DNA of 64,000 nucleotides. Origin: Pieris napi. Lineage: Eukaryota; Arthropoda; Insecta; Lepidoptera; Pieridae. Below the pieces are notes generated by a model. It did not search any database and was not told where the DNA came from. It was given only the letters and a program-made list of their open reading frames with translations. A program made the translations under genes and the position numbers. The stretch lies in the NCBI RefSeq assembly GCF_905475465.1, contig NC_062245.1, positions 12,152,001 through 12,216,000 on the forward strand, in the 5' to 3' direction. Each line of letters begins with the position of its first letter. Within the stretch, counting starts at the first letter, position 1. Of the stretch, positions 1-12,851 are shown piece after piece.

Positions 1-2030
1 CTCTTTGATGCTTATATGTTGGTACTTTTGATTTATACATGTGATTTACTTCCTCGTAATCTATGTAGGTAGCATTACAGACTATAATAAACACTGTAAA
101 TTACAGTGTTTATTATAATTGATTAAAGAATTTCAGCTTTAATAACAATTTCATACAAAAAAAATTTACACAAGTCTTGTAAATTTTTTAAAAAGAACAA
201 TAAATTCTTCGAGTTGTAAAACTCAACTAGATAGCAGCAAACTAAGTAAAGTGAGAGTAGGTAAGGACTGACAGGCACTAGAGAATAATCAATATTGCAG
301 GCTCGGGTTCGAATGTCTCGCTGGCATTGCACACTTGCCGAAGTTGCGCTCCCTCTTCACCCTACACCCCTCGTACTAGAAAATTGGGTTAAACAGCACA
401 CGGCTCTACCGCACCGGAAGAGGGGATTCGGGCAGAGCTGCGCTTCAACAAATGCGGGACAAAGATGTGACTGAGTATCGATTGTCTTCGTATGCGTTCG
501 CAAAGCACAGTAGAGGGTTTTTAACCGATAATATACCAAGTAACGCCGGTTCAAAGTTATAAAAACGGGAAATATATATTACGAATACAAAAACAAATTT
601 TTGTCAATAAAAATACTCGCCGTATTAAACTTCTATTAGATTTTACCAACTGGTTGACCTTTACAAAGAATCGAGAGGGGCTCCTCCCTTTTTTTGGCAG
701 TTAGGTTGGTACTACAGGAGAGCTAAATACGACTGATTCGGTACAATAATATGTCAAAAAATTACAAATGGCTGAATCTTTATAAGGTATGACGCGGTCT
801 GCAAACTGTGCACACATAAAAGATGTAATATATAAATATGCGCTAACACTGGTTGCCAGCTCGCTAACTTTCCATTTGCCTGATGCTAAGCGTGCTAAAA
901 ATAGAGTTACAAATAACTTGTGCGCCGCAAATCATTGTTCGATTCTCATTGTACCACGTGATAACATTCCTTTTATCGAATATTCATTTTTATTATGCCT
1001 GAAGCTCTAAATAGATTTGAATTAATTCAGTAATGACCTTGAAGAAGCCGTTACTGTAACTTCCTTTAAAAAAAAGTCGTCTTATAAGGCATAAATTAAA
1101 TTATAGAGAAATACAAACTTTAGTCAAATAATTTGAGTACAAAATGCGATCGATAATGTTTTTCAAGCGTTTCTGATTTTCACGTGTCCCTTATCAGTGG
1201 TTACGTAGATACAGTTGTTTGTCTTGCTTTTTATCGTGTATTTCATTGAGTGGGAATACGGTTTGCGGTTTAGGTACATAGAAATAATTACGATGTAGTG
1301 TATTTTTAAGTTCAATAGAGTTAAATATTTTTGATGCACGATTGACCAAAATATTTGATATTTAAGACACGTAAACATTGCACCGATTTTTTAAGGAAGG
1401 CTCTTCGCTATTAATGTTTGATTGTGGTTATTGTCGTGTAAAATGTCTTTGTTGGCAAAACCGGATTGCCGTTAGAATAAAGGAATGCCGCAGTTACCTG
1501 CTCAGTTTGCAGTGACTAAACCAGTATGTGGATAATCTGTTGGTTAGTGCTTAGACTTGTTTAATTTGGATTTTGCCATACAAGTAAACATACATTTATA
1601 CATACATTTTGAAGGACTATAACAAATGTAAATATAATAACTGTGACATTAAAGGCTCATTTACAAGGTCATTTATCGTTACCAAAATATTATTAAAGCT
1701 TTATTATTAGAAAACGAAATGTGTAATATTATTGTATACACGTATTGATTGTATTACAATAAGGGGTTGAGAAGACGTCAACAGATGGACCGCAATTAAA
1801 AACTGTGGAAATATGCATTTATTGCATGTTGCCAGTGTCGAGTTTTGAAGGTCATCCATCATGTTTCTTTTGTGTATAATGTATAAATATTTAAATAATA
1901 TTTTTATTTGCTATATTATCTAGATACTTAGTTAATATATTATAATTCATCGTACCAAATACAAAAAATATATGTATATATTTGCCTACGTATCACGTCC
2001 AGTAAGCAGTTTGTTATGGAACACGAGCGG
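1..2030. other. Left flank, no gene seen
   Basis: AT-rich sequence with only short open frames and no recognisable protein motif. It holds a short perfect hairpin at 83-117 and a Pol III B-box-like string (GGTTCGAA) near 304-313 that could be a decayed SINE head. No splice-supported exon was recognised. Confidence 0.5.
83..117. repeat. Short perfect palindrome (hairpin)
   Basis: The two arms, each reading TATAATAAACACTGTAA from the outside inward, meet with a one-base centre. No neighbouring gene end explains it as a terminator. It could be the remnant of a small MITE or a chance AT-rich palindrome. Confidence 0.6.
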
Positions 2031-2845
2031 AGCGCTGATATAAAGTAGGTAGGTACTCGTTTACCGCAGGTCGGTGGCACTCCGCCCCTGCCCGCCACCC
2101 GCTGTTGCCACTCCGCACAGTGCCTCGTTTTGGGAACGATCGTCTAAGTGCAGTGTTTCATAGGCGCCTAGTAATCTTCATCGATTATTATCGACCTTGT
2201 TAAAACGTTATTGTTGTTACCTTGCAATTGCAAAGCTAAGCAATAAATAATACATGTATCCCTTTAGTTTTGTTTTTACAAGTTTAAAGTTTTTGCAATC
2301 TTCGATTGCATCGCAATTTGCAAAATTCCAATAGCATCCATCGCGGTCATTGCAACAAGTATGAACTTTGAACATATTAACGAAAGGAAAATCTATTACA
2401 CTCTAATCGTTGAAGATACCACGTAGTAAAATCATTAAATTAATAAAAGTCGGCCTTGTAAAATGGCGCTTTACTAGACATAATACCTATGACTTATGTG
2501 TTTATATCTAATGTTGATTGTTGAACGGTCGGATACGGAGCAAACTTCGTGACGGTCTCCATTCTGAAGTCTGTGCAACGTCCCCTCTCCCCGCCCCGAG
2601 CCCACGGATGCGTATCCGATTGTCGCGAGCCGAGTGCCGACTGGCGTTTACAACTTGACAAGTAGCTAGTTTAACATTTACCCGATTATTTTTGTAATTT
2701 ATCATAAGAAAGTGTTTTAAAATGGACCACATATGTAAAGTCTGACTTGTGAGTAGCTAATAATAAACAAACTTGTCAAATTAACAAGTTTTATCGTGGA
2801 TTAATGTGTGCGAATCATATGTATTGACGCCATCTTTCTTTACAG
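2031..2845 (+). promoter_or_regulatory. Putative TLK promoter and 5' UTR region
   Basis: Two locally GC-rich, CpG-containing patches (about 2030-2160 and 2560-2650) stand out from the AT-rich surroundings just upstream of the first TLK coding exon. That exon starts with ATG directly after a consensus acceptor (tttacag), so at least one non-coding 5' exon must lie upstream, most likely here. No TATA box or unambiguous donor site was identified, so the exact transcription start and 5' exon are unknown. Confidence 0.4.
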
Positions 2846-5800
2846 ATGTCAGCTGGCTCACAAATTCAAATGGCACCTCAAACTACTGTCAACACGGGCC
2901 AGCCAGTACATAATAATCAGGACTCCAATATGAGCACAGGTAATCTGTGATTTAGTGGTGAAAAATGAAGTTTTACGTGGTGCTGTGCATGTGGGCGATG
3001 ATGTTCGTTGTTTATAATCACGGTTTTATCAAATTAAAATATTACTTGTAACTGAGGGACCTATAAGCCCCTAAGGAAAATGGAAAAAGGATTCAACGTC
3101 ACGGGGCTATTGAATGATGCCGAAATGGAATCGTAAAAATGCTATATTCTCTGTGAACAATCCATTTCACGATGCATGATCATAAAAATGGGTCAAACTT
3201 TATCAAAATTGGTCACACCAACGCTTTTTTCAAAAGTGAGTACTTTGGTGATTTCCTAGTTAAAAGCTTGCATTTTTTGCATTTATTTGCATTTACCTAT
3301 AATTTACATTTTGATTCAAATGATCAAGTTTAACCATTTCTTTTGATCAAAATGCAAAACAACATTTATGTAGTTACTGTGATATTTTAATATGTATATA
3401 TTAAAATATAAAAATAATATGTTGTATTATATTATTATTTTTTTATAACAATTTTTTAGTTCAGATAATCTATGGCATGATAAACATAGCTACCAATGTG
3501 CACAATTCTTGAAGTACACGGAAGAATTGTCACTACTTTCATTAAAGAAGATGCTGTATAGCAACAAACTTAAATGAATTCATTTAGTATATATTCATAT
3601 TCAATTAATCTTACATTGTAATACAAGAGAATAACTCAATATGTGTTTGTTAATTTCAGGATCTTCTCATAGTGATAAAGAAGTAGATGCATTAACTCCT
3701 GAAAAGTCAGCTGCTATGAGAGGTTCTGCAACTGTACCAGGCAGTGCTTTAGTGCCACCGAGTGGAGCTACACCTACTATAGCAATGCCAGAAAGGAAAA
3801 GAAAGCGAAAAGGTAATGGGCATACATTTTGTACAATATTCATTTAACAAGCTGCATTTGACGTCATGACTCACTGTGTCACATATACACAGCACATTCT
3901 ACTCAGAACTAGAATTGTATGGAAGTTGTTATACTTGAAAGTATGCATGATATATATAGGGAATGCTCGGTTTTCATCCATATGTTTTTCTCTAGAAATT
4001 ATTTTGAAATTTAAATCTGTTTGTCTAGTTTAGGAATTAAAATTTTCCCTATGATGTTTACAATTACAAATTAAATATGAAGTAAATACAAGACATACTG
4101 TTTTAATATTTAATCAACATAAAAATACTTTTAAGACTGAAGTTTATCTACTAATCAGATTTATTCAAGGTCTGTGCAATACATTGCTTTTATCTTATGG
4201 TGTTATGTTAGAAGATTTTTATATATTTACACTTGAATATCCAATCATGCTCTGCATCTTCATACTAAAAATCCATAACATTGCCATGTTCACTAAAACT
4301 ACATATCATACATATATTCCAGTGATTTAGGAGACATACACACATACATAATATGTTATGACATAACATACATAGTATTTAGTGATTTGCAGGTCTTAAA
4401 TAGAAAATTTAAATAATTCCAGGTGAAGAAGGTGTTGGCGGGGGTGGGGGTGGTGGTAAGCAAAGAAACAATTCAGATAAGAACATTCGTGAATATTTCT
4501 CGAAGCACCCATCGTCCAGTCCGGTCCGGCATACCGGGGCGAAGTCACCGTCGCCGCAAAGCGCCAATTATCCTATGGTATGTTCTAGTTAATTAATTTA
4601 GATTAACAACCTGACATCGGACTGCATATTGTACCATGTTCTGAATTATAATGAAACAAGTATTCTCAAACAAATTATATTGATATGAGGCATTTGTTTT
4701 TGGAATAGAGAACTTGAATCAGAACTTTTTTATTTTATTCAAAATGCTTATTTTTTATGTCCAAGATTGGACATAGTGTAATATATTTTATGTTAGCGTG
4801 GAAGACGAGGTATTCTAAGGACACAAAAATATGTCTGTACCTGAAGCCATGAGATATTAGGCTTTAAAAGGCTTTTTTATCACAGTACCCACCGTCACCA
4901 TCATCAATATCATCAATATTGGCTCCGGGAGCTGATTACTTACGTTCCGCCTCGCAACAGCGACCTCACCCTTCTGTTAAACAGGTATAAGAGTGTGAAT
5001 TATAAAGTACTTACATTCAAAAAATAATTAAAATATGTTAAGAACTTAAATTGATACAAAACCCCTTTCAATTGTTTACTTAAAATAAAATCTTGATCTG
5101 ATTAAACACATTAATTTGTCACAACATTGAGTTTACACAACTGAACTATGACCATATTTATTGGACTTCAAATGCCTGGGTATATAATTTAAAAAAATAC
5201 TTTTGTAAAAGGTAATATTTATTCAAATAATTCACAGATTCAGACAGAAATAACATGTCAGAGGATACAAGAGTTAGAAACTCAGGCTTCGTCTGACTTA
5301 GAGCTAAGAAATAATAAAATAGATGAATTAACAAGGAGTAATGAAGAGTTGCAGCTTCAAGTTCAAGCGCAGAATAAGGTGAGTTACATAAGTTTTTAAA
5401 AGATTTTTCTGATACCTTTATTTTATTATTATTAGTTAATAAGACAGTCTGTTTCATGTGAATTGTTTTCAAAGTGCAAGTGGTAATTGAGCTGTAAAGT
5501 TGCTTTTGTAAACTTTATATTATTTATATGTAAAGTCAAATCTGTTATAACAACATCGAAGCTTCAGGAAGCTTAATTTATTTTTATATTGAATTTTCTC
5601 TACTACCCTTGAATTGCTGTTTAATTTTTTTAAATTAATTATAAATATTATTTCTGATTCTGTGGCAACCAATGGGTGATATGGAATATTCCTCAAGAAA
5701 TAAATTTGACTATGGTTTACTATATTAAATTGATTAACTGAGCTCAAACATTTTCCTTGCAGGCTATTGATCAACATAAATCACATATTAATAAATGTAT

Positions 5801-8800
5801 AGAAGTTGTAAAAAAGTTATTAAATGAGAAGAGTACTATTGAAAAGAAAGAGGCTCGACAGAGATGTATGCAAAACAGATTAAGGCTGGGACAATTTGTG
5901 ACTCAGCGAGTTGGTGCTACTTTCCAAGAGAACTGGACTGACGGATATGCATTTCAAGAACTAACGAGGTGAGTCTAAATTTACATTAAGGTTTTGACTT
6001 AAGATATGGCCATGTCTTTTATTCTGATAGATTGTAATTGTACATCAATTTGAACCATTTTTGTAGCTGTGAAACACATGCATCTATGTATTCTTTTTTA
6101 TTTATAATTTTTGTGACGTATTAAGGTTGTTTCTGAAGATAAATAAATTGGTAGATACAAAAGGTTGCGATTTATTTTATGACGTAATTTGATAGAATAA
6201 TGTAATTTAAATATGATTATTGGAAACAGGCGGCAAGAGGAGATTACGGCTGAGAAGGAGGAGATCGATCGGCAGAAGAAGCTGCTGATGAAGAAGCGGC
6301 CGTCCAACAGCGAGGGCAGAGGCAAACGCACGTCCAGCGTAGCCGCGCCCACGACGCCCCAGCCCCTGCACAACGGCACCGACCCGCCCACCTTCCTCAA
6401 GCCCGACCCTCTGCCCAGTCTCACCTGGCAGGAGTACTACGAGGCCGACGAGATCCTGAAGGTACTTGTCCAAATGCCGTCTCATATGATGATACCAAAA
6501 CTACTGAAGTTAATACCTAATGCCAATAAAGCTCTTAATTTCTTTAATATATTATTATAGTAGCAGTATTTTTCAAGTAGTGTGTCCCACAGGTTTCTAA
6601 CGAATATAAATGTAATTTCGATTAGAAACTGTTACTTAACTAAGTAACGACTAAGGGAGCGTTCAAGTATTACGTCACGCAATTTTTGGAGATTATTGAC
6701 CCCCCCCCCATGTAACACGCCGTAACGTTTTTCTGTACCCAAGTATAGTAACCACCTAGTGGCTCTTTATACCTAAAAGTTCCCATTATGTGGTGTAAAG
6801 TACTGAAAAGTCAAAAATAATATTAACAATAACGCCCCGCATCGTAACGTTTTACAAAAGGACCCCCCCCCTCCAAATTCATTACGTAATACTTGAAGAC
6901 CAAAACCAACTATAAATATTGTAGTGATTTTTCTACAATTAAATTGTCCATTACATAATTGTGTGTGCAGATATTCATGAAATATATAAAAGCGCTAATT
7001 TCCGTATGTTTAGTTGGTATAATTAGTCATAAAACATGTAATATGCCCACAAACAGCAACCATGACCTGTCATGTGAAACTTGTAGCTCAATCAAGTATT
7101 AGTAGGTGAAAGGAACAATCTATTGCATTATTGCACCATGCACTTGAATTAACGGTTTTAGTATCGAACCGTTTCGCGTACTTTTAAATATTTGGTTCCT
7201 ATTTTAATATTAGGAATATTTTTCATAAAATATATTAACATACTAAGTACAAGCAAAAACATATTTTTTTGTCTAGAATGGTTCTTTTATTTTAACTTTT
7301 TAAAGATAGCTTTACAAAATAGAAGGGACACTTTATATAGCTTATTTTCTAGTTATTATTATTTATGTGAGTGAACGGTTAGCCCTCGAAATGGTATTTT
7401 GCATCTGCATCCCACTCACAAAGATATCTTTTTATATGTGCAGATCACACTAAATCTTTAATCAATCAGGCATATATTTTTATTATAATTTAAAAAAATT
7501 GTTTTAATTATGTACAATATTACCGTCTAATTTTACAGCTAAGACAAAGTGCGTTGAAAAAGGAAGATGCAGATTTGCAGCTTGAAATGGAAAAATTGGA
7601 GAGGGAAAGAAATCTTCACATCAGAGAATTGAAGAGAATACACAATGAAGATCAGAGTAGATTCTCACAACATCCAGTGCTGTCTGATAGGTGAGTAATA
7701 TCACTATTTAACTTTCTTTTAGCTATTTTACTATTAACTATTAGCAAGCTCTTGGGGCTGTGTACCTCAGTTTGCTTGATACAATTGATGCGCCTAATAT
7801 TGGAACTTATAAGAAAAAATCATTTAATCATAAACACATCACACATCACACAACACATCAGGTAACACAATGTACACTTATGAATGTAAAAAAGAAATGT
7901 ATATGAAATGCTAACTTTACATTTACTGGCAATGCTCAAATCAAGGGCGTAGAACGGAAGAGAAGAACTGGCAATAAACTCTCCACCACTCTTTTTAATT
8001 GCCATGTTTTTTTTACACAACATTTGTAAGGAGCTGCAACCATTACACCGTGTTCTACGTGAGATCTTAAGTAATTAATAATAATACTAAATTACCATAT
8101 TATTATTAATTGTTAAATTTATTTTTAAAATTCTTAGATTAAGGGATAAGTTGGAAAATTTAATATTGATATTTTGATATATTATTAGCTGTCTGCATTC
8201 CCGCGTAACTGTATCCGCCATTTTGTTATACAATTCCATGTCAATTGACTAACTCTATATTAATAGATGATCATGAAAATTTATTAAAAGTATTTAAGGA
8301 AAAATAGTTTGTGTAAATAATAAACACATAAATTAATTAATATAAAATAAATAAAAGTTTCTGATATTCAATTATTAAATAAAATGTTAATCAACATGTA
8401 TGCAAGAGTCTTCGAATAATTGACATTGCAAATGTAATTATAGTTACCAGTACACATTAATATTGTGAAGTTTTAAAGAAAAATACTTGAAAATGTAACT
8501 TTTTCATATCTCCTCATTACATACTATAATATGCAATATTTTGTAACAGATATCTGCTGCTAATGCTGTTGGGCAAGGGTGGTTTTAGTGAGGTCCACAA
8601 GGCATTTGACCTTAGAGAACAGCGCTACACCGCCTGCAAGGTTCACCAGCTCAACAAGGATTGGAAGGAGGACAAGAAGGCCAACTATATCAAGTGAGTC
8701 CGTATACACGTGTGCCATTATGTGTGTTTATATATGGTGTTTTATTGCTGCTGTATATAGTGTATTTTTGAAATATTGTTCATCTATTGAAATTGAAATT

Positions 8801-10852
8801 TTTTATTTAACTATTTTTATATTTATGCTTTAAAGCTTTCATATCACTTATTTAAGAATGCGGCCTCTGAACCTTCTGAACAGATACTATTAAAAATGCT
8901 ATACTCCTATAGTAGTATAGCAAGAATAACAATTATGTATTATAATGTAAATAATGTTTTCGGGAATTTTAGAGGTTACAATTCCTATATATTTATAAAA
9001 CCTTTATATGTATGTACGTTTGTTTGCAGACACGCGCTCCGGGAGTACAACATTCACAAGGCCCTTGACCACCCCCGGATCGTGAAGTTGTATGATGTTT
9101 TCGAAATTGACGGAAATTCATTTTGTACAGTGCTCGAATATTGCAATGGCCATGATCTTGACTTTTATCTTAAGCAGGTAAGATTTTAATATTTATTAAA
9201 GTATATTAAAAAAGGATTTTAGTAAAAGCTTAGTCTCAATTTCGGATATTTAATAATATGAGCTGATTACAGCAATACACATGATATTTTGTCCATTAGG
9301 ATTTTCAATGTTTTTAATGCCATGCGAAGAATGTACTCAGTAGACAGTAATTTTTTTATTTGTATTTCCAGCATAAGACAATACCGGAGCGAGAAGCCAG
9401 ATCAATAGTGATGCAAGTGGTGTCCGCTCTAAAATATTTAAATGAGATAAAGCCTCCGGTGATACATTATGACCTCAAACCGGGAAATATCTTACTCACC
9501 GAGGGAAATGTCTGCGGAGAGATCAAAATCACTGACTTTGGCCTCTCGAAGGTGATGGACGAGGAAAACTATAATCCTGACCATGGAATGGATCTCACCA
9601 GCCAAGGGGCTGGTACCTATTGGTGAGTAGAGACTTTTACTTTTTTGTATGTTTTCCATCATTTCTTTTATTTTTTGTAAAAATTGGTAGGTGTTTGTTT
9701 CTGGTTTATTTAAAACTGAACACTCCGTTTCCACAGAAAATTACTTCCAACATGGCATTTGTGGCCTTATTGTAGGGTTTTGACATGAATAATTGAATAT
9801 ACTGTTTATTCGAGCAGTGTTGGCTTCAGCGTGCGACTCTCATCCCTGAGGTCATAGGTTCGATCCCCAGCTGTGCACCAATGGACTTTCTTTTTACGTA
9901 CGCATTTAAATTTGCTCGAACGGTGAAGGAAAACATCATGAGGAAACTCACATGTCTTAGACCCAAAAAAAGTCGACGGCGTGTGTCAGGCACAGGAGTC
10001 TACCTACTATGCCTATTAGATTTAAATATGATCATCACACAGATTCAGAAATCTGAGGCCCAGACCTAAAGAGGTTGTAGTGCCACTGATTTATTTATTT
10101 ATACTGTTTTCTGAAGAGGTCAATCTAGGTTTATATTATGTTATGTGTACATATACATTTTAAATAAACATATTATATTTTTAGGTATCTGCCCCCCGAG
10201 TGCTTCGTGGTCGGCAAGAATCCGCCAAAGATAAGCAGCAAGGTAGACGTGTGGAGTGTGGGAGTAATCTTCTACCAATGCCTCTACGGGAAGAAGCCGT
10301 TTGGACACAACCAAAGCCAGGCGACTATCCTCGAGGAGAACACCATCCTAAAGGCAACGGAAGTGCAGTTTGCCAACAAGCCCACTGTCAGTAATGAGGC
10401 TAAGGTGAGAAATCGAGCGATGAGCTTGTTTTTAATTTCATTACTGTTTGGGTATCAATCGAGCAAATTCTATTCTAGGTTATTATTGAAAATTATTTTA
10501 ATATTTGTCAAAGAATTATTGTAAAGAGTATTTCAGGATTCAACACAACCATGTTATGTTATTTAACTATTAATTTTTTTAACGTTTAATTCACATTGCT
10601 AATTGTTAGTAGCAAAAGACCCTCCGATAAATGTTTGATTACAAGGTTTTCTAAAAGTTATTTCTCTCTCTCTCGCAGAGCTTCATCCGCGCCTGCCTGG
10701 CCTACCGCAAAGAGGAGCGCATCGACGTGTTCGGGCTGGCGCGGCACGAGTACCTCCAGCCGCCCATGCCCAAGCCCCGGGGCGCCCCCGGCAACACCCA
10801 CGCCCACCAGCCGACCTTCCCGCCCTCCATGTACGCCAGCTCCTCTTCCTAG
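2846..10852 (+). CDS. Tlk: Tousled-like serine/threonine kinase, 13 coding exons, complete
   Basis: Exons: 2846-2939, 3660-3812, 4423-4577, 4886-4984, 5238-5378, 5763-5968, 6230-6461, 7539-7690, 8550-8693, 9030-9177, 9372-9622, 10185-10404 and 10679-10852. All have GT/AG borders and the joined frame stays open for 722 residues, close to the length of vertebrate TLK1/2. The N-terminus is low-complexity, with a basic RKRKRK stretch (about 76-82), a glycine run and Ser/Pro-rich sequence. Residues about 168-410 are rich in charged heptad-like helix, the coiled-coil region TLKs use to dimerise. The kinase domain follows: glycine loop GKGGFSEV (419-426), Lys441 in ACKV, catalytic HYDLKPGN (Asp542; HYD in place of HRD is typical of TLKs), and DFG at 563-565. 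The tail after CLAYRKEER is Pro/Ser-rich. TLKs are nuclear kinases that phosphorylate the histone chaperone Asf1 and support replication-coupled chromatin assembly. Introns hold a MITE, a non-LTR tail and a SINE. Confidence 0.96.
6655..6901. mobile_element. MITE in TLK intron 7
   Basis: The ends are inverted relatives: GGGAGCGTTCAAGTATTACG on the left, and on the right the complement of a TTCAAGTATTACGTAATG-type end, each followed by a run of C or G. The interior has no coding capacity. This is a non-autonomous DNA transposon; the superfamily is not certain because the target duplication is not clear. It lies in the intron between the exons ending at 6461 and starting at 7539 and does not touch splice sites. 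Confidence 0.65.
7815..8065 (-). mobile_element. Non-LTR retrotransposon 3' tail (family C) in TLK intron 8
   Basis: The sequence matches other copies in this window (15126-15320, 25783-26118, 62255-62610). On the - strand it shares the phrase reading GCAATTAAAAAGAGTGG, then TTGCCAGTTCTTCT and CGCCCTTGA, and ends in an A/T-rich tail. It is a 5'-truncated, non-coding fragment of a retrotransposon 3' UTR. Confidence 0.6.
9813..10102 (+). mobile_element. tRNA-related SINE, near full length, in TLK intron 11
   Basis: The head carries Pol III promoter-like boxes: TGGCTTCAGCGTGCG (A-box region) and GGTTCGATCC (B box). A conserved body follows (AATGGACTTTCTTT, GTCGACGGCGTGTGTCAGG) and then the end CTGAGGCCCAGACCTAAA before an A/T-rich tail. 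At least ten other copies lie in this window, in both orientations. It sits between the exons ending at 9622 and starting at 10185. Confidence 0.8.
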
Positions 10853-11575
10853 CCGAAGCACCGCCGCCGCGCCGCCAAGAGATAGGCCCGCAGAGAGACC
10901 CTCGCCGCCGTCTCTCCGCCCCGCGAGGGGGAAGGGAGGCGGCTGAACGTTTCTAAGTGAGAGGTCACTGAAATTACAGGACGAAAGAATACAGTCGCCG
11001 GGTCCGCATTCCGGAATGCCACGTCATCGGAATGCGAGCCTCAGTTTTAATACTTTGATTTTTGACAATATTTTAATTATTACACTGTATTTTGTCAACT
11101 GTAATTTTTCGGTGATAATACGGTACGGTAACAATAGTCGTCCGGCGCGTCCGAAGACGGACCGCCGGCGAGCACCTTGTGCGGGTATACGACGTATACA
11201 CGGCGGACTGACTGAGTTAAACTTGAGTGGTGGTGAAGTGCTATATTCGCTGACTTTTGAGCTTTCGCGTGGACGTCGAAGTGCGAACTGTACATAGAAT
11301 CTCCCGCGTCCACGAGACTGGTGTCGTTGAGTGAAGTGCTAGGACATTAATGAAGCTGTTAAAAGTGGGAAGTGATATTCTCGGGACTTAGGCCTACGCC
11401 CACCGCCCGGCCTCAGTGTGTGTAATCGAAACGGTGACGAAATTAAAAAGATTGAATGTCTTTCCTGTTTTATAATTAAATCGTGTGTCGGGTGACCGTT
11501 TGATTCCACACACTGTGACTTCACCTACGGCGGAACTCGGAGATGACTATTTTAAAAATAAAATTGTTTAACATT
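10853..11575 (+). terminator. TLK 3' UTR with AATAAA polyadenylation signal
   Basis: About 700 bases follow the TAG stop. The first part is GC-rich and continues the composition of the last exon. A canonical AATAAA lies at 11557-11562, followed by a TG/T-rich stretch (CTTACTGTTGACTGT), the arrangement expected at an animal cleavage site. Cleavage probably falls around 11575-11590. Confidence 0.7.
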
Positions 11576-12038
11576 ATGCTTACTGTTGACTGTATTTATT
11601 GAGGTGATAAAATGTGATTCTCCATTTCTTGAATGGTGTCATCCTTATCACTAGAGAGGATCCATGGGAATATCCCTTGCATATTATATAAGTTATCCCT
11701 ATTAAAAAAGTTAAAATATTCATAACGTCTTTTCTTTATAACCCCTGACAATAGTGGCTCACCGAGGACGACGAACATTTCTCTTGTTTTGTACAAAATC
11801 TTATTACGTAAATACTTTAGGCGAAGGGCCCATGTTTCAATTCTAAATATATATTTTTATTTAAAAGAATCAGAAAATGGAGATTTTTAACAATGCTATA
11901 TATAGGTACAATATATCTATTTATTTACACTAACTCTCGTTAGGATAAAGATTTCATTCACATATGACATAATCCTAATATATATAAAAAAACTAGTTCA
12001 CTTCATATTAATAAATTAAAAACAAAAAGACATATAGT

Positions 12039-12126
12039 TCCTTCGAGCCGGATTTGAACCAGCGACCTATGGATGACAGCGTTATACCTCTACAGTCCAC
12101 CGCTCTACCAACTGAGCTATCGAAGG
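12039..12126 (-). tRNA. tRNA-Tyr (GTA) with 15-nt intron
   Basis: On the - strand the 7-bp acceptor stem CCTTCGA/TCGAAGG closes the molecule, with A as discriminator at 12039. The D arm is GCTC...GAGC. The anticodon stem is GTGGA/TCCAT with loop CTGTAG-A, giving anticodon GTA at 12091-12093. The T arm contains GGTTCAAATCC. A 15-nt intron (12075-12089) interrupts the loop one base 3' of the anticodon, the canonical position; eukaryotic nuclear tRNA-Tyr genes normally carry such an intron. A T5 run just downstream on the - strand (about 12022-12026) fits a Pol III terminator. All stems pair, so the gene looks functional. Confidence 0.95.
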
Positions 12127-12488
12127 TATGTAAGTTAAGGCGAAATTGCCGTATCAAATACATTACATATGTTCATATGTATGTCAATATACAATGATTA
12201 ATTTATCTTTTGTTTGTAATTAAAACAAACATAAACTCCTTAAGTAAATTATATGTTTTTGTCACAGAGATAATAATTATAAATAATAAAGTTTGCCTTT
12301 TTACAATATTGGAATTTACAGGTTTACACCATCTCTGTGAGAGGCTGGTCTATAATAATTGGACTACAGAAATCCCGTGGCGCTCGCTAAATAAAACTAA
12401 CCATGAGTAATTGTGGGTTATTCAAAAAATAATTATTTAAAGTGTTCAAAGGGCTATACAAATTTTCCATTGCATTGTAAACAGGACT

Positions 12489-12851
12489 TTATGTGACTGT
12501 ATTTACTTTAGGAATAATGTAAATAATGTTTGTTGAGAATAAATACACTTTCTTTGTAAATTGTGTCTTAACGCAATTTGTTAGTAGAGTGATGGGGTCA
12601 AACGTTACTTGGGAATGTTGATTTAAGATAGTTTTTAAGAGACACGTTTCTCTTATTGTGAGGACACCCCACATTGGACAAAGGGAAACCGTTGAATAGC
12701 GATATCGGAGACCGGCTCCTACTTTGAGAATATCACGTTGTGCTATTTTTACTTCAATGAGGTGACTTTTGACCCAACCTCCCCATGTATATAATGTGTA
12801 GGTACAATAAATAACTATCGAGTGTATCACGACAAAATAAACCATTTTCAA
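12489..12851 (-). pseudogene. Non-LTR retrotransposon RT C-terminal fragment
   Basis: A 120-residue open frame contains WGGWVKSHLIEVKIAQRDIL and, further on, LTIRETCLLKTILNQHSQ. This arrangement is common just C-terminal to the polymerase domain of Jockey/CR1-type non-LTR reverse transcriptases: a WGG after a hydrophobic HS...Y segment, then a hydrophobic AQR.ILK helix. No polymerase catalytic motifs are present and the frame is not continued on either side, so this is a small dead fragment. The assignment rests on motif resemblance only. Confidence 0.6.

Noticed and set aside
10658..10861. Antisense frames over the last TLK exon and the 11.0-11.5 kb UTR
   Set aside because: They are GC-driven shadows of the TLK coding exon and its 3' UTR.
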